Below, piece by piece: positions 37,055-47,680 of a stretch of DNA of 64,000 nucleotides. The stretch is taken from positions 434,001-498,000 of the forward strand of contig NZ_CP121112.1 of assembly GCF_029625295.1 (NCBI RefSeq). Reading direction: 5' to 3'. Every line of letters starts with the position of its first letter. Within the stretch, counting starts at the first letter, position 1. The position numbers were made by a program, and so were the translations under genes. The DNA comes from Flavobacterium gyeonganense. GTDB lineage: Bacteria; Bacteroidota; Bacteroidia; Flavobacteriales; Flavobacteriaceae. The notes beneath the pieces were generated by a model. That model did no database searches and was not told where the DNA came from. It worked only from the letters and a program-made list of their open reading frames with translations.

Positions 37055-37585
37055 CTAACTCTTTTTTCTAATCTTATATACTTTCAAACAATTGAGATAA
37101 TGTTTGAAATTCTCATTATCGACAGCACTCGGACTAAATTCATAATCTCTTTTAAGCGTGTAAAATTTTATCGAATTAATGGTGTTAGCATTAAGCTTTT
37201 TTATATCTGCACCTGTGAGTTCCATAACAGCTGTACCGTCACAATTTACTGAAAATGAATTCTTTAAAATATACATATCTCCATTTTTGAAATAAAGTTC
37301 TAATGGTTGTTCCTGCTTTACACAAACATTATCTGTAAATATTTTAAAGTATAGATACAAACTACCTTTTCTTTTCCCAAGCTGCAATACCGCGTATTCA
37401 GAATCTTCATTAAAAACTCTCAACAAAATTGGAGGTGCACTTGCAAAAAGTTTCCCCGAAAGCAACAAATCATTTTGCGAAACAGGGCAGTTTATTTCAC
37501 TTAGTACAGGTATTTTTTGAGCTTTAACCGAATTTGAAGCTGTTAACAATACAATGATTGCAAGGAAAATTTTAAGTAGGTTCAT
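37055..37585 (-). CDS. Secreted protein of unknown function in the T6SS locus
   Basis: A 176 aa protein with a cleavable signal (MNLLKIFLAIIVLLTASNSVKAQ). Mature domain of about 150 residues with two or three Cys and no recognised motifs. It sits after a strong terminator downstream of tssC, so it may begin a second transcript covering the unknown gene and tssE. Confidence 0.6.
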   Translation of the reverse strand: MNLLKIFLAIIVLLTASNSVKAQKIPVLSEINCPVSQNDLLLSGKLFASAPPILLRVFNEDSEYAVLQLGKRKGSLYLYFKIFTDNVCVKQEQPLELYFKNGDMYILKNSFSVNCDGTAVMELTGADIKKLNANTINSIKFYTLKRDYEFSPSAVDNENFKHYLNCLKVYKIRKKS

Positions 37586-37633
37586 AAATTTGAATTATTT
37601 GGTTTGACCATTCAAAAGATCAATGTTTTGTTT

Positions 37634-37664
37634 AAAAAGGAAACATAAAATATGTTTCCTTTTT
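37634..37664 (-). terminator. Rho-independent terminator after tssC
   Basis: A 14-bp perfect stem (AAAAAGGAAACATA / TATGTTTCCTTTTT) with a three-base loop follows the tssC stop codon. Confidence 0.85.
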
Positions 37665-37679
37665 ATAGAGCTATTACTA

Positions 37680-39056
37680 TTATTTTTGCTCGTAATCAGT
37701 ATCCCATTCAGTTCCGTCATCTCCTTTGTGTCCATCCATTTTGATCAGGAAGTTTTTTGCCGGGAAATAAGGTTTCATATGGATATCCATATAAATTCTG
37801 TCTTTCTGAATTGGATCCTGCTCGAATCTGCGGATTTCAAAATTTTCAATCAATTTATCAGGACCTGTGATTCCGTCAAGGAAAGCTACAATCTGATTCA
37901 TGATTTCTTTACGCGTTTTTGCTGTAAAGTTTTCGAAAGCACGACGATTAAGGAAATCCATTAATACTTTGGTCACATAATCAAAAACACGAACAACTGA
38001 ATAGGTCTGTAATCCTAAATTATCACCGCTGAATAATGTTTTGGCAGAGAAAGCCATTACTTTTCCGTACTCGTTTACCATAGGAACCAGTCCTAAGTTT
38101 TCAAGGTTCGCAATTTCACTTTTCTTAAGATCAAATTTTACTCCGTCAACTTCATTGATTCCACCGAATTTTTTACCAGCTGTAACCTGAGACATCAACG
38201 TTTTGTAAATTTTTCCGGCAAGTGCTGCAGAAGGAGCTATGTGTAAGTCTTCATTTTCACCAATCTGGTCAAATCTGCCACGTCCTACTAACCAGTTACA
38301 AGTCATAATTACATTAGAACGGTACACATCTCCACCTGTTAAAGAAGCCGCATCAAACATTTCCATTACATCATCCGGTTCGTCAAGGTGTTCGAAATCG
38401 GTAACCAGCATTACTTTATTTTCATGTGCAATTTTTGCCCATTTTTCGATTACTTTATTTGAACCTAAATAGCCTGGAATTACCAAAATACCGTAGTTGT
38501 TTTTAAGGTCTAAACGATCGTAATTGTCAACCAGTTCTGAATGAATTGCATCGATAAAACGTGTGTTATCAAGATCTTTTAATTGCTCTAAATCAGCATT
38601 TACAATCGTTACATTTTTTACTTTATCGGTTTCAGTGTTCTTGAAGAACAATGCAACTGTTCTGTAAGCTGCCTCGATTTCTCTTGTATCTTCAACTGCT
38701 TTCGCAAGATTCTTTTTCAACAATGCTTCAGACTCTTTGCTTTTGTCTTCACTTTGTGCCACCATATCAGTCAAAGCTTCATTGTTGCTTAAAACTGAAG
38801 ACCATAATTCTAAAGTCTTTAAAAGTGTTTCTCTTTCTTTTGCTTTGTTTACTTCTCCAAGGAAGATTTTTCTTCTTGCTTTTCTCTCAGGATTAAGATT
38901 CTGAATTCCTTCAATTGACATTTCCAATAAATCAAAACCGCCGTACTTAGCCAGTTTTTCAACATTTTTTTCAATTGAACCTGCTCCGGCAATTACTCTA
39001 GGTTCTAATACTGCAGTATCGCCGTCGTTATTTTTATATGCTTCTTTATTTGACAT
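37680..39056 (-). CDS. tssC: T6SS sheath large subunit TssC
   Basis: A 458 aa contractile sheath protein (VipB type). It has YGILVIPGYLGSNKVIEKWAKIA, FEHLDEPDDVMEMFDAASLTGGDVYRSNVIMTCNWLVGRGRFDQIGENEDLHIAPSAALAGKIYK, and the C-terminal YFPAKNFLIKMDGHKGDDGTEW. It forms the contracting sheath with TssB, encoded 19 bp upstream. This is the most conserved gene of the locus, and its order before tssB-tssO-tssK fits a Bacteroidetes T6SS. Confidence 0.93.
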   Translation of the reverse strand: MSNKEAYKNNDGDTAVLEPRVIAGAGSIEKNVEKLAKYGGFDLLEMSIEGIQNLNPERKARRKIFLGEVNKAKERETLLKTLELWSSVLSNNEALTDMVAQSEDKSKESEALLKKNLAKAVEDTREIEAAYRTVALFFKNTETDKVKNVTIVNADLEQLKDLDNTRFIDAIHSELVDNYDRLDLKNNYGILVIPGYLGSNKVIEKWAKIAHENKVMLVTDFEHLDEPDDVMEMFDAASLTGGDVYRSNVIMTCNWLVGRGRFDQIGENEDLHIAPSAALAGKIYKTLMSQVTAGKKFGGINEVDGVKFDLKKSEIANLENLGLVPMVNEYGKVMAFSAKTLFSGDNLGLQTYSVVRVFDYVTKVLMDFLNRRAFENFTAKTRKEIMNQIVAFLDGITGPDKLIENFEIRRFEQDPIQKDRIYMDIHMKPYFPAKNFLIKMDGHKGDDGTEWDTDYEQK

Positions 39057-39075
39057 CTCTTCGTATTTTAAAATT

Positions 39076-39525
39076 TTATTTATTTTGTTTTAATTCATTG
39101 ATAAGCGTTCCAAGACTTTCTAATAAAGCTTTTTTTGCTTCTCCGTCTTCTAAAGCCGCTTTCAGGATTTTGTTAGATTTTAACTGACGGATGATTTTTT
39201 GATACTGGTCTTTTTCTGTTTCCAGTTCAGATAAAAAGTTACTTTGTGATGTAATTCCTTTTATTCCAAAATCTCCCAGGTTTTTAAAATTTAAGGCTTC
39301 CACTTTTGTTGCTCCTTCAGCAGTTTCAAAATTCACCTTTACTTGTGGTTTAAAGTGTTCAAATGCTTTTTCGATACTTGTAATTCCTTCAACCAATTCT
39401 GGTTTAATAGGTGCATCAACTGTTAATTTCTGAGCAACAAGTGTTCTGTTTTGAGGGATCGCAATGATTGCTTCATCAGCATCTAATTTAACTTCATTAC
39501 CTCCAATTCCATAATTTGATAACAT
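39076..39525 (-). CDS. tssB: T6SS sheath small subunit TssB
   Basis: A 149 aa VipA-type sheath subunit. It has VAQKLTVDAPIKPELVEGITSIEKAFEHFKPQVKVNFE, VEALNFKNLGDFGIKGITSQSNFLSELETEKDQYQKIIRQLKSNKILKAALED. The C-terminal helix pairs with TssC. Co-transcribed with tssC and expected in equal amounts. Confidence 0.9.
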   Translation of the reverse strand: MLSNYGIGGNEVKLDADEAIIAIPQNRTLVAQKLTVDAPIKPELVEGITSIEKAFEHFKPQVKVNFETAEGATKVEALNFKNLGDFGIKGITSQSNFLSELETEKDQYQKIIRQLKSNKILKAALEDGEAKKALLESLGTLINELKQNK

Positions 39526-39579
39526 AATTTTTAATTTTTAGTGATTATTCTATTAATTCTTTTTTACTCTAAATTCTAT

Positions 39580-40092
39580 TTATTGATTTTGATAAATCTG
39601 ACGGCAGACATCCAGATCCCTGCTTACTTTTTCCAGCTCCTCTTTATATGTTTTTGCTGATTGATTCAAACTGTCTATAAGGTGTGAATTATGCGTAAGG
39701 CTTCTGATCTGCTTTTTATAATCGATAATATTCTTGTATGCGAGAATGATATTGTTATACAGCTTTTTATTGTCTGTAGTATCTTTTGGAATTTTCTGAT
39801 ACATATTGGCAATCATAACATTCGCCAAACGCTGCTGAAAATCGTTATCTACTTTTGGTGAATTGATCGAATCAATTGTCATTCTGATACTGTCAATTTT
39901 TACCGAAAAATTGGTTTGATAATCGTATTCCCTTTTCATCATTTCGTTTTCTGCCTTAAGCAATTTATTTTCTGCTTTTGGCATATAAAAATTAAAGGAT
40001 ACTGCAATTAACATCACTGAAAAAGTGAGGATAAAGGCTATTAAAAAAGCTATAAATGCTTTTTGACGTTCTTGTTTATTTAATACTTCCAT
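39580..40092 (-). CDS. tssO: T6SS protein TssO (single-TM, coiled coil)
   Basis: A 170 aa bitopic protein: a short cytoplasmic N-terminus (MEVLNKQERQKAF), one membrane helix (IAFLIAFILTFSVMLIAVSF), and an Asn/Asp/Lys-rich coiled coil in the periplasm. Size, topology and location between tssB and tssK match TssO, a component specific to subtype iii systems lacking TssJLM. The name rests on this fit. Confidence 0.7.
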   Translation of the reverse strand: MEVLNKQERQKAFIAFLIAFILTFSVMLIAVSFNFYMPKAENKLLKAENEMMKREYDYQTNFSVKIDSIRMTIDSINSPKVDNDFQQRLANVMIANMYQKIPKDTTDNKKLYNNIILAYKNIIDYKKQIRSLTHNSHLIDSLNQSAKTYKEELEKVSRDLDVCRQIYQNQ

Positions 40093-40114
40093 ATTTATTA
40101 TTCGTAATTATTTT

Positions 40115-41284
40115 TTAATCTTTTATAAAGAAACTGTGTCGTTTAGAAGTATGAACAATATCTTTCTGATCTGTTTCGGCAACAAACAATTCAATATTTT
40201 CTTTCTTCTTACCTATGTAATCCAGTTTGTTTAGGGTTTCGTATAATTTTTCAATCTTAACAAGGAAATTCATGACCAATGTTGCTGTTTTATCAATATG
40301 CACATGATCGTATCCTGAGTTAATAAGAGATGTAAAAAGTATTTCTAACTCTCCTTGTGATATATCGCACCATTCAGCGAAATAGTTCAGCAGCTCCTCT
40401 TTACCCGCTCCCGATTTTGAATCAATAAAGTTTTTGATGACCCTTGCAAATGAAACTACAGTAGTCAGCATTGCTGCAGGATGCTGATGCAAAGCGAACC
40501 AACGAAACTGTGTAAGACAACTTCCTAAATAGTAACTCGTCGTATCTGTTAACTGAATTACAGTCTGAGGCAAAACTCCAGATTGTTGAATACGGTTAAT
40601 TTTTTGAGAAATCTGAACCGAATAAATTTCTATCTGACCAAATGTACGTGCGATCTGTGCGTGCATATCAACCAGTTTTGGATGACAGGAAACAGTTACT
40701 GATGGCGGAATATAGTTTTCGTCAAGAATTGTGTTATCCCCAATTAAAACTTTACCGATAGCCAGATAAAAACCTCCGTAGCCTATTCCGGAACGAAACT
40801 CCTCTGCTTTAATCAGATGAAGTTTATATTCGGGTTGCGTGTATGGATATCTTGGCGGAACTTCCTCAGGATCGGGCTCTCCAAACGGAATTCTTTTTTT
40901 AGAATTAACCGATATACATGCCAGCAATACTAATTGTTCTCCATCCTTAATTTCATAAGTATCTTCCGGATATGGAACCTGAAGGTCTAATGTGTCTGTA
41001 CTGCTCCTGCTGATTTCAATTCTGGATCCGTTTGGAGTAATCGCATGACATTCTTCTACCCGTACGCGCAATAATTTGTGATTATCGATTCCGAGTGTAA
41101 TTTTTGTAGCCTCCTTATTTTGATTTCCTGAATCTAGTAATCCATAACTCATGGGTGTGGTATGAATTCCTATTGCATCATTTACCAATTCAGAAACATT
41201 GTTCTGCATAGATAAGAAATGGCTTTTGTTTATTTTCATCCCGTCAATCCAGTTTACGGGAAAATGATTTAATTTTTCTATCAT
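40115..41284 (-). CDS. tssK: T6SS baseplate protein TssK
   Basis: A 389 aa TssK, the adaptor between baseplate and membrane complex. The start MIEKLNHFPVNWIDGMKINKSHFLSMQNNVSELVNDAIGIH and the segment ALHQHPAAMLTTVVSFARVIKNFI match the Bacteroidetes TssK branch. Downstream of the TPR gene by 29 bp and upstream of tssO by 22 bp. Confidence 0.82.
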   Translation of the reverse strand: MIEKLNHFPVNWIDGMKINKSHFLSMQNNVSELVNDAIGIHTTPMSYGLLDSGNQNKEATKITLGIDNHKLLRVRVEECHAITPNGSRIEISRSSTDTLDLQVPYPEDTYEIKDGEQLVLLACISVNSKKRIPFGEPDPEEVPPRYPYTQPEYKLHLIKAEEFRSGIGYGGFYLAIGKVLIGDNTILDENYIPPSVTVSCHPKLVDMHAQIARTFGQIEIYSVQISQKINRIQQSGVLPQTVIQLTDTTSYYLGSCLTQFRWFALHQHPAAMLTTVVSFARVIKNFIDSKSGAGKEELLNYFAEWCDISQGELEILFTSLINSGYDHVHIDKTATLVMNFLVKIEKLYETLNKLDYIGKKKENIELFVAETDQKDIVHTSKRHSFFIKD

Positions 41285-41313
41285 ATCTTTTATGTATTTC
41301 TTTTAACAAAGCT

Positions 41314-42474
41314 TTATTGCATTTTACCTTTAACTCTGATAATGGCGTTATCATAAACCGTATTTTCTTTTAATTCTTTAGCGAGTTTGTAGTGGTTTAA
41401 CGCTTCTTCAAAATCATTTTCGTTTTCAAAAATTTTAGCAATATTGTAATAAGCACTGGCTTTTGTAGTGTTTATTGAATTGCCCGATGCATATGTTATC
41501 GCTTTCCTGTTTGCATAAATCGCTTCTGCCTTATACCCTTTTTTGATATACATAAGACCTAAATTTCCGTATGCCTGACCAAATGTTGGATAGTATTCTA
41601 TCGCTTGCTTGTAAAATTCTAAAGCTGCATCAACATCTTTATTTTGATAGGCCTGATCGCCTTTTCTGTTTAACTGCAGTGCTCTCTTCTTATCTTCATT
41701 TGAAACGTATACTTGTTCTTCAACATCATTATCACCGTCATTGATCCCAATATCTTTTGTAGTCTTCGAAATAACCGTATTGATATCTATGATTTCTCCA
41801 TTTTCATTTATTTTGAATAAATTCCAAACGTTACCCGTCTTATTTTTAGGAATGTAATACGTCTTTACTAACGATTGTCCTACGTATACAAAGACTTTTG
41901 CATCACTCGCTGATAGTTGAGTTGAGTTGAGATCATCCTTATTGCTGAAATCGTGAACAAAATAATGATAGGTTTCTCCAAATCTTTTGTTTTCAATTGT
42001 TATCGTTTCCGGTCCGTAACTATCAGTATCATCTACATCCAGATTAGAGGAAGATCCTATTTGATGCTGAAAAAAGATGTGATTCCCCGGAAAAGTTAAA
42101 TGCGAATCTAAATCGTACGGATTTTTACCCCAGTTCAATACGATTCTCATTCCGTCTAAATTTTTCATATACGGACTCAACGCATACGTCATATCGTTGC
42201 ATGGACATTTTACCACCAAACTCGAATAGTTGTCTTTTTTGATAATTAATAATGTGTTTGAATCATCCGGAAATCCACTATTAATTGTGGTTCTCCCTTG
42301 ATTGTTTGTCAAGCTCTTTGCTGATGATTCGCCATTTCTCTGAATCATTACTTCTGCATTACTAATCACTTTATCTTTTTCGACTGCTGATAATACTTGT
42401 ACAGATATGTTTTGTGCGCTTACATTTTTACTAAAAACAAGTGCTAAAAAAGGGATTACTAATTTAAATTTCAT
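41314..42474 (-). CDS. Periplasmic TPR protein with YfaP-like domain, T6SS-linked
   Basis: A 386 aa exported protein with a signal peptide (MKFKLVIPFLALVFSKNVSA). Domains: a short carboxypeptidase-like strand region (NAEVMIQRNGESSAKSLTNNQGRT), a YfaP-like region with LNWGKNPYDLDSHLTFPG and YHYFVHDFSNKDD, and at least two TPR-type repeats (AALEFYKQAIEYYPTFGQAYGNLGLMYIKKGY, ASAYYNIAKIFENENDFEEALNHYKLAKEL). It precedes tssK directly, so it may take the place of the missing TssJLM complex or pair with TssN/O/P. Which Tss letter it corresponds to is undecided. Confidence 0.6.
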   Translation of the reverse strand: MKFKLVIPFLALVFSKNVSAQNISVQVLSAVEKDKVISNAEVMIQRNGESSAKSLTNNQGRTTINSGFPDDSNTLLIIKKDNYSSLVVKCPCNDMTYALSPYMKNLDGMRIVLNWGKNPYDLDSHLTFPGNHIFFQHQIGSSSNLDVDDTDSYGPETITIENKRFGETYHYFVHDFSNKDDLNSTQLSASDAKVFVYVGQSLVKTYYIPKNKTGNVWNLFKINENGEIIDINTVISKTTKDIGINDGDNDVEEQVYVSNEDKKRALQLNRKGDQAYQNKDVDAALEFYKQAIEYYPTFGQAYGNLGLMYIKKGYKAEAIYANRKAITYASGNSINTTKASAYYNIAKIFENENDFEEALNHYKLAKELKENTVYDNAIIRVKGKMQ

Positions 42475-42630
42475 TTATACTCTTTTATTAAAATTACCTG
42501 TGTTGATATCTACATTAAATATTTTATTTAAAGATTTATTGGGTTAATTTTTTAAATTAAACAAGTTTAATCTTAAAAAAATTAGATTATGCAAATTATT
42601 AGAATCATATTCAAAAGCCTTATTCTTATC

Positions 42631-43794
42631 TTATTTAATATCTTCTAAGTTTGAATAGATTTCTTTCCATTCCCCATTACGTTGAATCTGAAACTTATAT
42701 GTCTGTATTTGACAACATCCTGAGGGATGTGTAATTGTCAATGTCTTTTTATTTTTATTGATTTCGGAGGGACAAAACCTCACTATATCAGTCAAATATG
42801 AATCTAATACAAATTGTTGATTTGTTGTTTGAACATAATAAGCATATTGTGGACCTCCATTACTTCCTTGATAATTTATTATTGCAAAATCTTCTAATCC
42901 ATCAAAGTTTACATCTAAAGCTATTAGCATATTACCCCCTTCTATTTCCTGATAACTATTTATAATCGATTTTTCCATATCAAAATATGAGACAGTACTT
43001 GATGAGCTTACATCAAACTCTGTCATTAATGACCCGGGGACAAAATCTATTTGCTGAACTTTATCTGTTTCCTTATTTTTGAGGTTTATCCTAATCTTTT
43101 TTGTTTCATTTCCGTCTTCATTTACAATTTTTGATATTGAAAACTTAAAAATAAATTTTTTGAACAAGGTTCTATTTTCGGTTTTTGAATCTACATCTGG
43201 TAAAATATTGTCTTTTATAGACAATATGATGGAATTACTTATAATGAAATTTATATCATCGTATCCACTACCTAGTTTTAATATTAACTTATTATTTGTT
43301 TCTGATAAATTGAAATTGTATTTTAATTCTATTTCATTTTTATCAAGTTTCACATCAAAACTTTTACTACCAATATATTTTATACTATCTATATCTAATT
43401 GATAAACATAAAAAGTATGTCCATATTCTAAAAAAGAATCTATAATTAAAATCATTTTTGACTCATTTTCAAAGAGAAAACTATTAATACCTAACTCTGA
43501 GATGGATTCAGTGAGTGAATGATTAAAAGTTTTGTTTTTATATTTAAACTCAATAACTGATTTATTATTAATAACTGAAAACTTATAAAATAAATTCTTT
43601 TCATTATTCCCACAATTCGTGGGAGAAAATTGTTCATCATCACAATTTATTGGGATCTGTGAATAACTTGAATTAATCAATTTGCTATTTATCGCTTTAA
43701 TATTAGCTTTAGACAAACTTGATACAGAATTCATTTTATCCTTTTTGCAAGAGGATAAAATAATTAATAAAAAAATGTATTTAATGTATTTCAT
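42631..43794 (-). CDS. Lipoprotein, XAC2610-like candidate immunity protein
   Basis: A 387 aa lipoprotein (MKYIKYIFLLIILSSC, lipobox). The C-terminal quarter has IALDVNFDGLEDFAIINYQGSNGGPQYAYYV, TTNQQFVLDSYLTDI, HPSGCCQIQTYKF, which resembles the XAC2610 pattern. XAC2610 of Xanthomonas is a periplasmic inhibitor of a peptidoglycan hydrolase effector. Here the neighbour is a muramidase effector, so an immunity function is attractive. The family match is by eye only. Confidence 0.55.
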   Translation of the reverse strand: MKYIKYIFLLIILSSCKKDKMNSVSSLSKANIKAINSKLINSSYSQIPINCDDEQFSPTNCGNNEKNLFYKFSVINNKSVIEFKYKNKTFNHSLTESISELGINSFLFENESKMILIIDSFLEYGHTFYVYQLDIDSIKYIGSKSFDVKLDKNEIELKYNFNLSETNNKLILKLGSGYDDINFIISNSIILSIKDNILPDVDSKTENRTLFKKFIFKFSISKIVNEDGNETKKIRINLKNKETDKVQQIDFVPGSLMTEFDVSSSSTVSYFDMEKSIINSYQEIEGGNMLIALDVNFDGLEDFAIINYQGSNGGPQYAYYVQTTNQQFVLDSYLTDIVRFCPSEINKNKKTLTITHPSGCCQIQTYKFQIQRNGEWKEIYSNLEDIK

Positions 43795-43877
43795 AATTGT
43801 AAATTTTACTGACCCGATAGCGTGGATTGTAATCCATTCCTATTCAATTACTATGATTGATTAAAAAATAAACCTAT

Positions 43878-44795
43878 TCATTGGTCGGATTTACATTTTA
43901 CTAAAACGATATTGCCTTCATTTTTTTCATTAATTTCTTGTTGAAACTCACATTCGGTAAATTCTCTCTTTTTTGTTTTACTATTATAAAACCCATACCA
44001 ATAAAAATATATTGTTTTTTCATTTATCTCTTTAATGGTAGCGATTGGTTTATCATTAACAAAATTTTCCCAATCCATTTTTGTTGCAAAACTCCCCAAA
44101 TCTTCTGGTTTCTCTTTAAGTTTGTATCTTATTTCTTTCTCAGAATTATTGCCTTTAATTTCAATCATGTCAATATAAATTTGATTAAACATAATCTCTA
44201 AAAATGCACTACCTTCTTCAATTTTAATACTAGCATTTCCATTTTCACAATTAACTTTCCAAGTACCTGTAATTTTTTTATTCCCTTTTAAATTATCAAT
44301 AATTGGACAATCATAACAAACTTCATCACATGGCAGTTCTTTATGTATTGGAATAGTATTAGAAAAAATACTATCTATGAATATATCATTATTTATTTTC
44401 CAATATTTTTGATTTTTATCTAATGGAATTATTTTTATAAGACTATCTGCAGTATCTGGAACTTCAAGATTATATTTATAAATTAATTTATAAATAATTT
44501 GATTTTCTGAAATTTCTTTGGAAGTAATTTTAAACATAAAATGTTCCTGACCTAAATGATGAAAAATACTATCACCAAACATTACATATTTTTCAAAATT
44601 TGCTCCGCAAGGTTTAAATAATATTTTCCCAGAATCAGTTTCAGTAACTTTAAAAAATGTGTGCCCCTCAACATCGATTTTAGAATATTCTTTTATAATT
44701 TCACTTTCATTCCCAATGCTTTTATTATCGATTTTATCCTTGCATGAAATTATAATAGATAATAATATTATGTTGAATATAACTTTTAATTTCAT
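43878..44795 (-). CDS. Lipoprotein, candidate immunity protein of the muramidase effector
   Basis: A 305 aa lipoprotein (MKLKVIFNIILLSIIISC). It contains a CDEVCYDCP cluster and GTWKVNCENGNASIKIEEG, a lipocalin-like strand pattern. It starts 10 bp after the effector gene. No known family. Role inferred from position and localisation. Confidence 0.55.
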   Translation of the reverse strand: MKLKVIFNIILLSIIISCKDKIDNKSIGNESEIIKEYSKIDVEGHTFFKVTETDSGKILFKPCGANFEKYVMFGDSIFHHLGQEHFMFKITSKEISENQIIYKLIYKYNLEVPDTADSLIKIIPLDKNQKYWKINNDIFIDSIFSNTIPIHKELPCDEVCYDCPIIDNLKGNKKITGTWKVNCENGNASIKIEEGSAFLEIMFNQIYIDMIEIKGNNSEKEIRYKLKEKPEDLGSFATKMDWENFVNDKPIATIKEINEKTIYFYWYGFYNSKTKKREFTECEFQQEINEKNEGNIVLVKCKSDQ

Positions 44796-44805
44796 TTTGT
44801 ATAAT

Positions 44806-47647
44806 TTAATAATTTCTTCTTATTTCTGTAACAGTATAATCATGCATCCCTCCAAAGCTCTTTCCTGATAATAATTTGTTCTCTAATAAATATAATTTAT
44901 TTTTTTCAGCTGTTCCCTCGTCTAATGCTTTAGATCCTACATCAAAAAAACGATAATAAACTTGGCCTTTCTCACAACCTTTTCCAACAATTACAAAAAA
45001 ATGTTCTGTAGCTTTATGTGTATTATATGTGCTCTTTCTTAAATTATCGTCAAGTCCTACCACAATTGGATTTCCTAGTTTTAACTGTGAGTCAAGATAA
45101 TCCAATCCTTTTTGAGTATCTTTTGCTACTAAAGAAGTATTCTCTTGATCTGCCATAATAATTCTATTCTGAGGATAACCACTGTTATTTTTCAAACCAT
45201 ATTTTGCAAGTATGTCAATACTTGCTTGCCAACATTCACTCGGATTTGGTGAATCCAATTTTCCGATTTTGCAATATCATAATGATTTTCATTACACACT
45301 GAACAAATTTGTCCGTGTTTTTCACTTTCTTCACAACAATTATATCCAAGCTCTTGTAGAAATCCTTTCTTCAAATGAAGTGGGCTTTTGTCAGCCAATT
45401 CTTCTTTTAAAAATTTATTATAATGTTCTAAGCAATCAACAATTGGAGTTGCAGATTGCAATTCTCCATTTAATTTATAATGACTATGTGTTTCGTCTTC
45501 GGGTAAACTTGCCCATATGAAACACCCATCTTCTTGAATTGCCTTTTTTATATCATTTTTTATAATCTTTTCTAATAAATTTGGTCGCTGCTTTTTGGCA
45601 ATTAAGAGGCAAATTTTATCTTGTGATTCAGCATTGTAGTTAGAAATATTATGCTTTTTTAAAATGTCAAACTTCTCAGTATATTTACCTGTTTTCCTTT
45701 TATTTACAACTTCAAATCCAGATATTTCCCACCATACATATCGCATGACTTGGTATGCTCCCGCCGCAGATGAATCTCCATCATATATTAGTTGAGGGTG
45801 TGTACTCAAATCCGTTATTTTATGATTATTATACGCTGTAGTATATGCTTGCTCGAAATCATGAGGAATATATATTGTTTCTTTTTTATTGTAATCATAA
45901 GATTTTATTAATTCTCCTGTTCCCTCACCTACTCTCAACATTCTCATAAACGCTCTTACTCGTGCTTCGCATTCACATTTCTTCCCAATCACAAAATATT
46001 CCCCATCTCTTTTCAAAAATTCCTTTTCGTGTTTTAAAGTATCACCCTGGCATTCGGCTTTTAACCAAAGACTTTCGGCTTGTGTTTTGTAAGTATCAAA
46101 ACTAATCGTGTCACCACTAATGTAATCTTTGCTTACTAACGCTTTTTCTACATCGTCTGCAAAGGCTGTTTTTCCGGCTGCTATTTTGGTATTGCCTTGT
46201 TTTCCTTCTTTTGCATTTTTTAGTATTATTGCTGCAAATTTCTTTTTGTTGTCATCTGTAATAGTTGTTTTTTCACTTTTAAATGTATAGGTATAAGCTT
46301 CTTCTTTTTTTCCTTTAAGCAGTTTTTCTTTCCATACTTTTAAATCTTCATCGGCTTTGGGGCGCAATTTTACCTTTACCTTTGCGATGCCGTTTTCAAC
46401 AGTTGCTTTTAGTATGGTAAGTTCTTCTCCATTTTCTTTGGCTTCTAAGACAGTCAAATCTGCATCGGTTTCACCTAAAACAGCATCTTTTTCTTTTATT
46501 TGAATCGATACTTCTTTTCCATCTAATAAAAATGTTTTTGCAACCACATATACTTCCTCTTCCAGTGGTGCACTATTGATTTTTTTGTATTCAGCTCCTA
46601 ATTTGCATAAATTAAATGTTATGGTAGCATCTTTTTCATACGATTCTTCTACAAGAGCATTTTTAATATCATCAAGTTTTGCATATTTTTTATCTGCTTT
46701 GACTAGTTCGTCAACTTTACTCTTAATGATACCCGCAATTTTATTCTTATCATATTTGATATTAGGATTGGCAAATTTATACTCGTGCTGGCCATCAATC
46801 ACTGTGGTTTCTTTTGTAAATTCTTCTTTAGCAAAATAAGCAGCAAAAATACCTTCTGTTCTCACTACTTCTACTGCAGGGATTTCAGCCACTGTTAAAG
46901 GAGCTGTGTTAGTTGGTATTTCAAATTCTGGTATCGTAATTATACTGTTCCTTTTTATTATTTTAAACGAAAGTATTTTGTCACTTCCACTTGCATTTTT
47001 AATATACTCATTTTCAATATTAATTACTTTTACATAAAAATTTTCTAAAGTTTCAGGTAATCCTGGGAATTCCCTATAAAAGGACTTAATTTTGAACTTC
47101 CCTTTGAAAATTCCATCAGTACAATTTTCTTTTATAGTATCTATAAGTTTAGAACCTTTTTGACTATACAATTCTAATTTTAATGTATCACCATTTAAAC
47201 CCTCTGTTTCTAATGTAATAAATAAGTCCTGTCCATAATTTATTTCACTATGATCTGCTGTATTTTGTTTTTTACTCCAAGAGGCAGAAGTTATTTTTTT
47301 TCACATTTACCAAATACATATACCCCAGTATTTCTTGGATCATGTTCACCAGATAAACTGGTTTCTAAGTAGTAGGCATAATTCCCACATAGTTTTTTAG
47401 GAAAGGTAAGGCCATAAGGTTCTCCTGCTGGTTTTCTTGTTTCTTTAAAACTTTTTATCTTATTATGATCCATCCACAGCCAGTTGATATTTCTTCTTTC
47501 TTCCTCAGTAGTTTCATTAAACCATTCGCCAACGACAAAAGAAGCCTCTTGATTTGGATTTATACAAATTATATCGCCACTATTATAATAATGGTCAAAT
47601 TCCAAGCTGTTTGATAACTTCTTTATTTTTTTTACCCCTTTTGCCAT
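44806..47647 (-). pseudogene. Large muramidase plus papain-like T6SS effector, two frameshifts
   Basis: Three consecutive ORFs (47647-47291, 47171-45192 and 45258-44806) form one protein of about 945 aa if two one-base shifts are corrected: the T run 47294-47301 and the T run 45259-45262. Parts in order: an N-terminal region ending GVYVFGKCEKK; beta-sandwich repeats; a lambda-lysozyme-like muramidase with catalytic Glu in FMRMLRVGEGTGE, SSAAGAYQVMRYVWWE and WASLPEDETH; and a C39/NlpC-like cysteine-hydrolase domain with Cys in SECWQASIDIL and His in EHFFVIVGKG, then YYRFFDVG. Two catalytic domains against glycan and peptide parts of peptidoglycan are inferred. Preceded by a truncated DUF4280 gene and followed by two lipoproteins. 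Confidence 0.7.
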
Positions 47648-47680
47648 TTCTATGTTTTTAAAAAATAATGAAATTACTTT

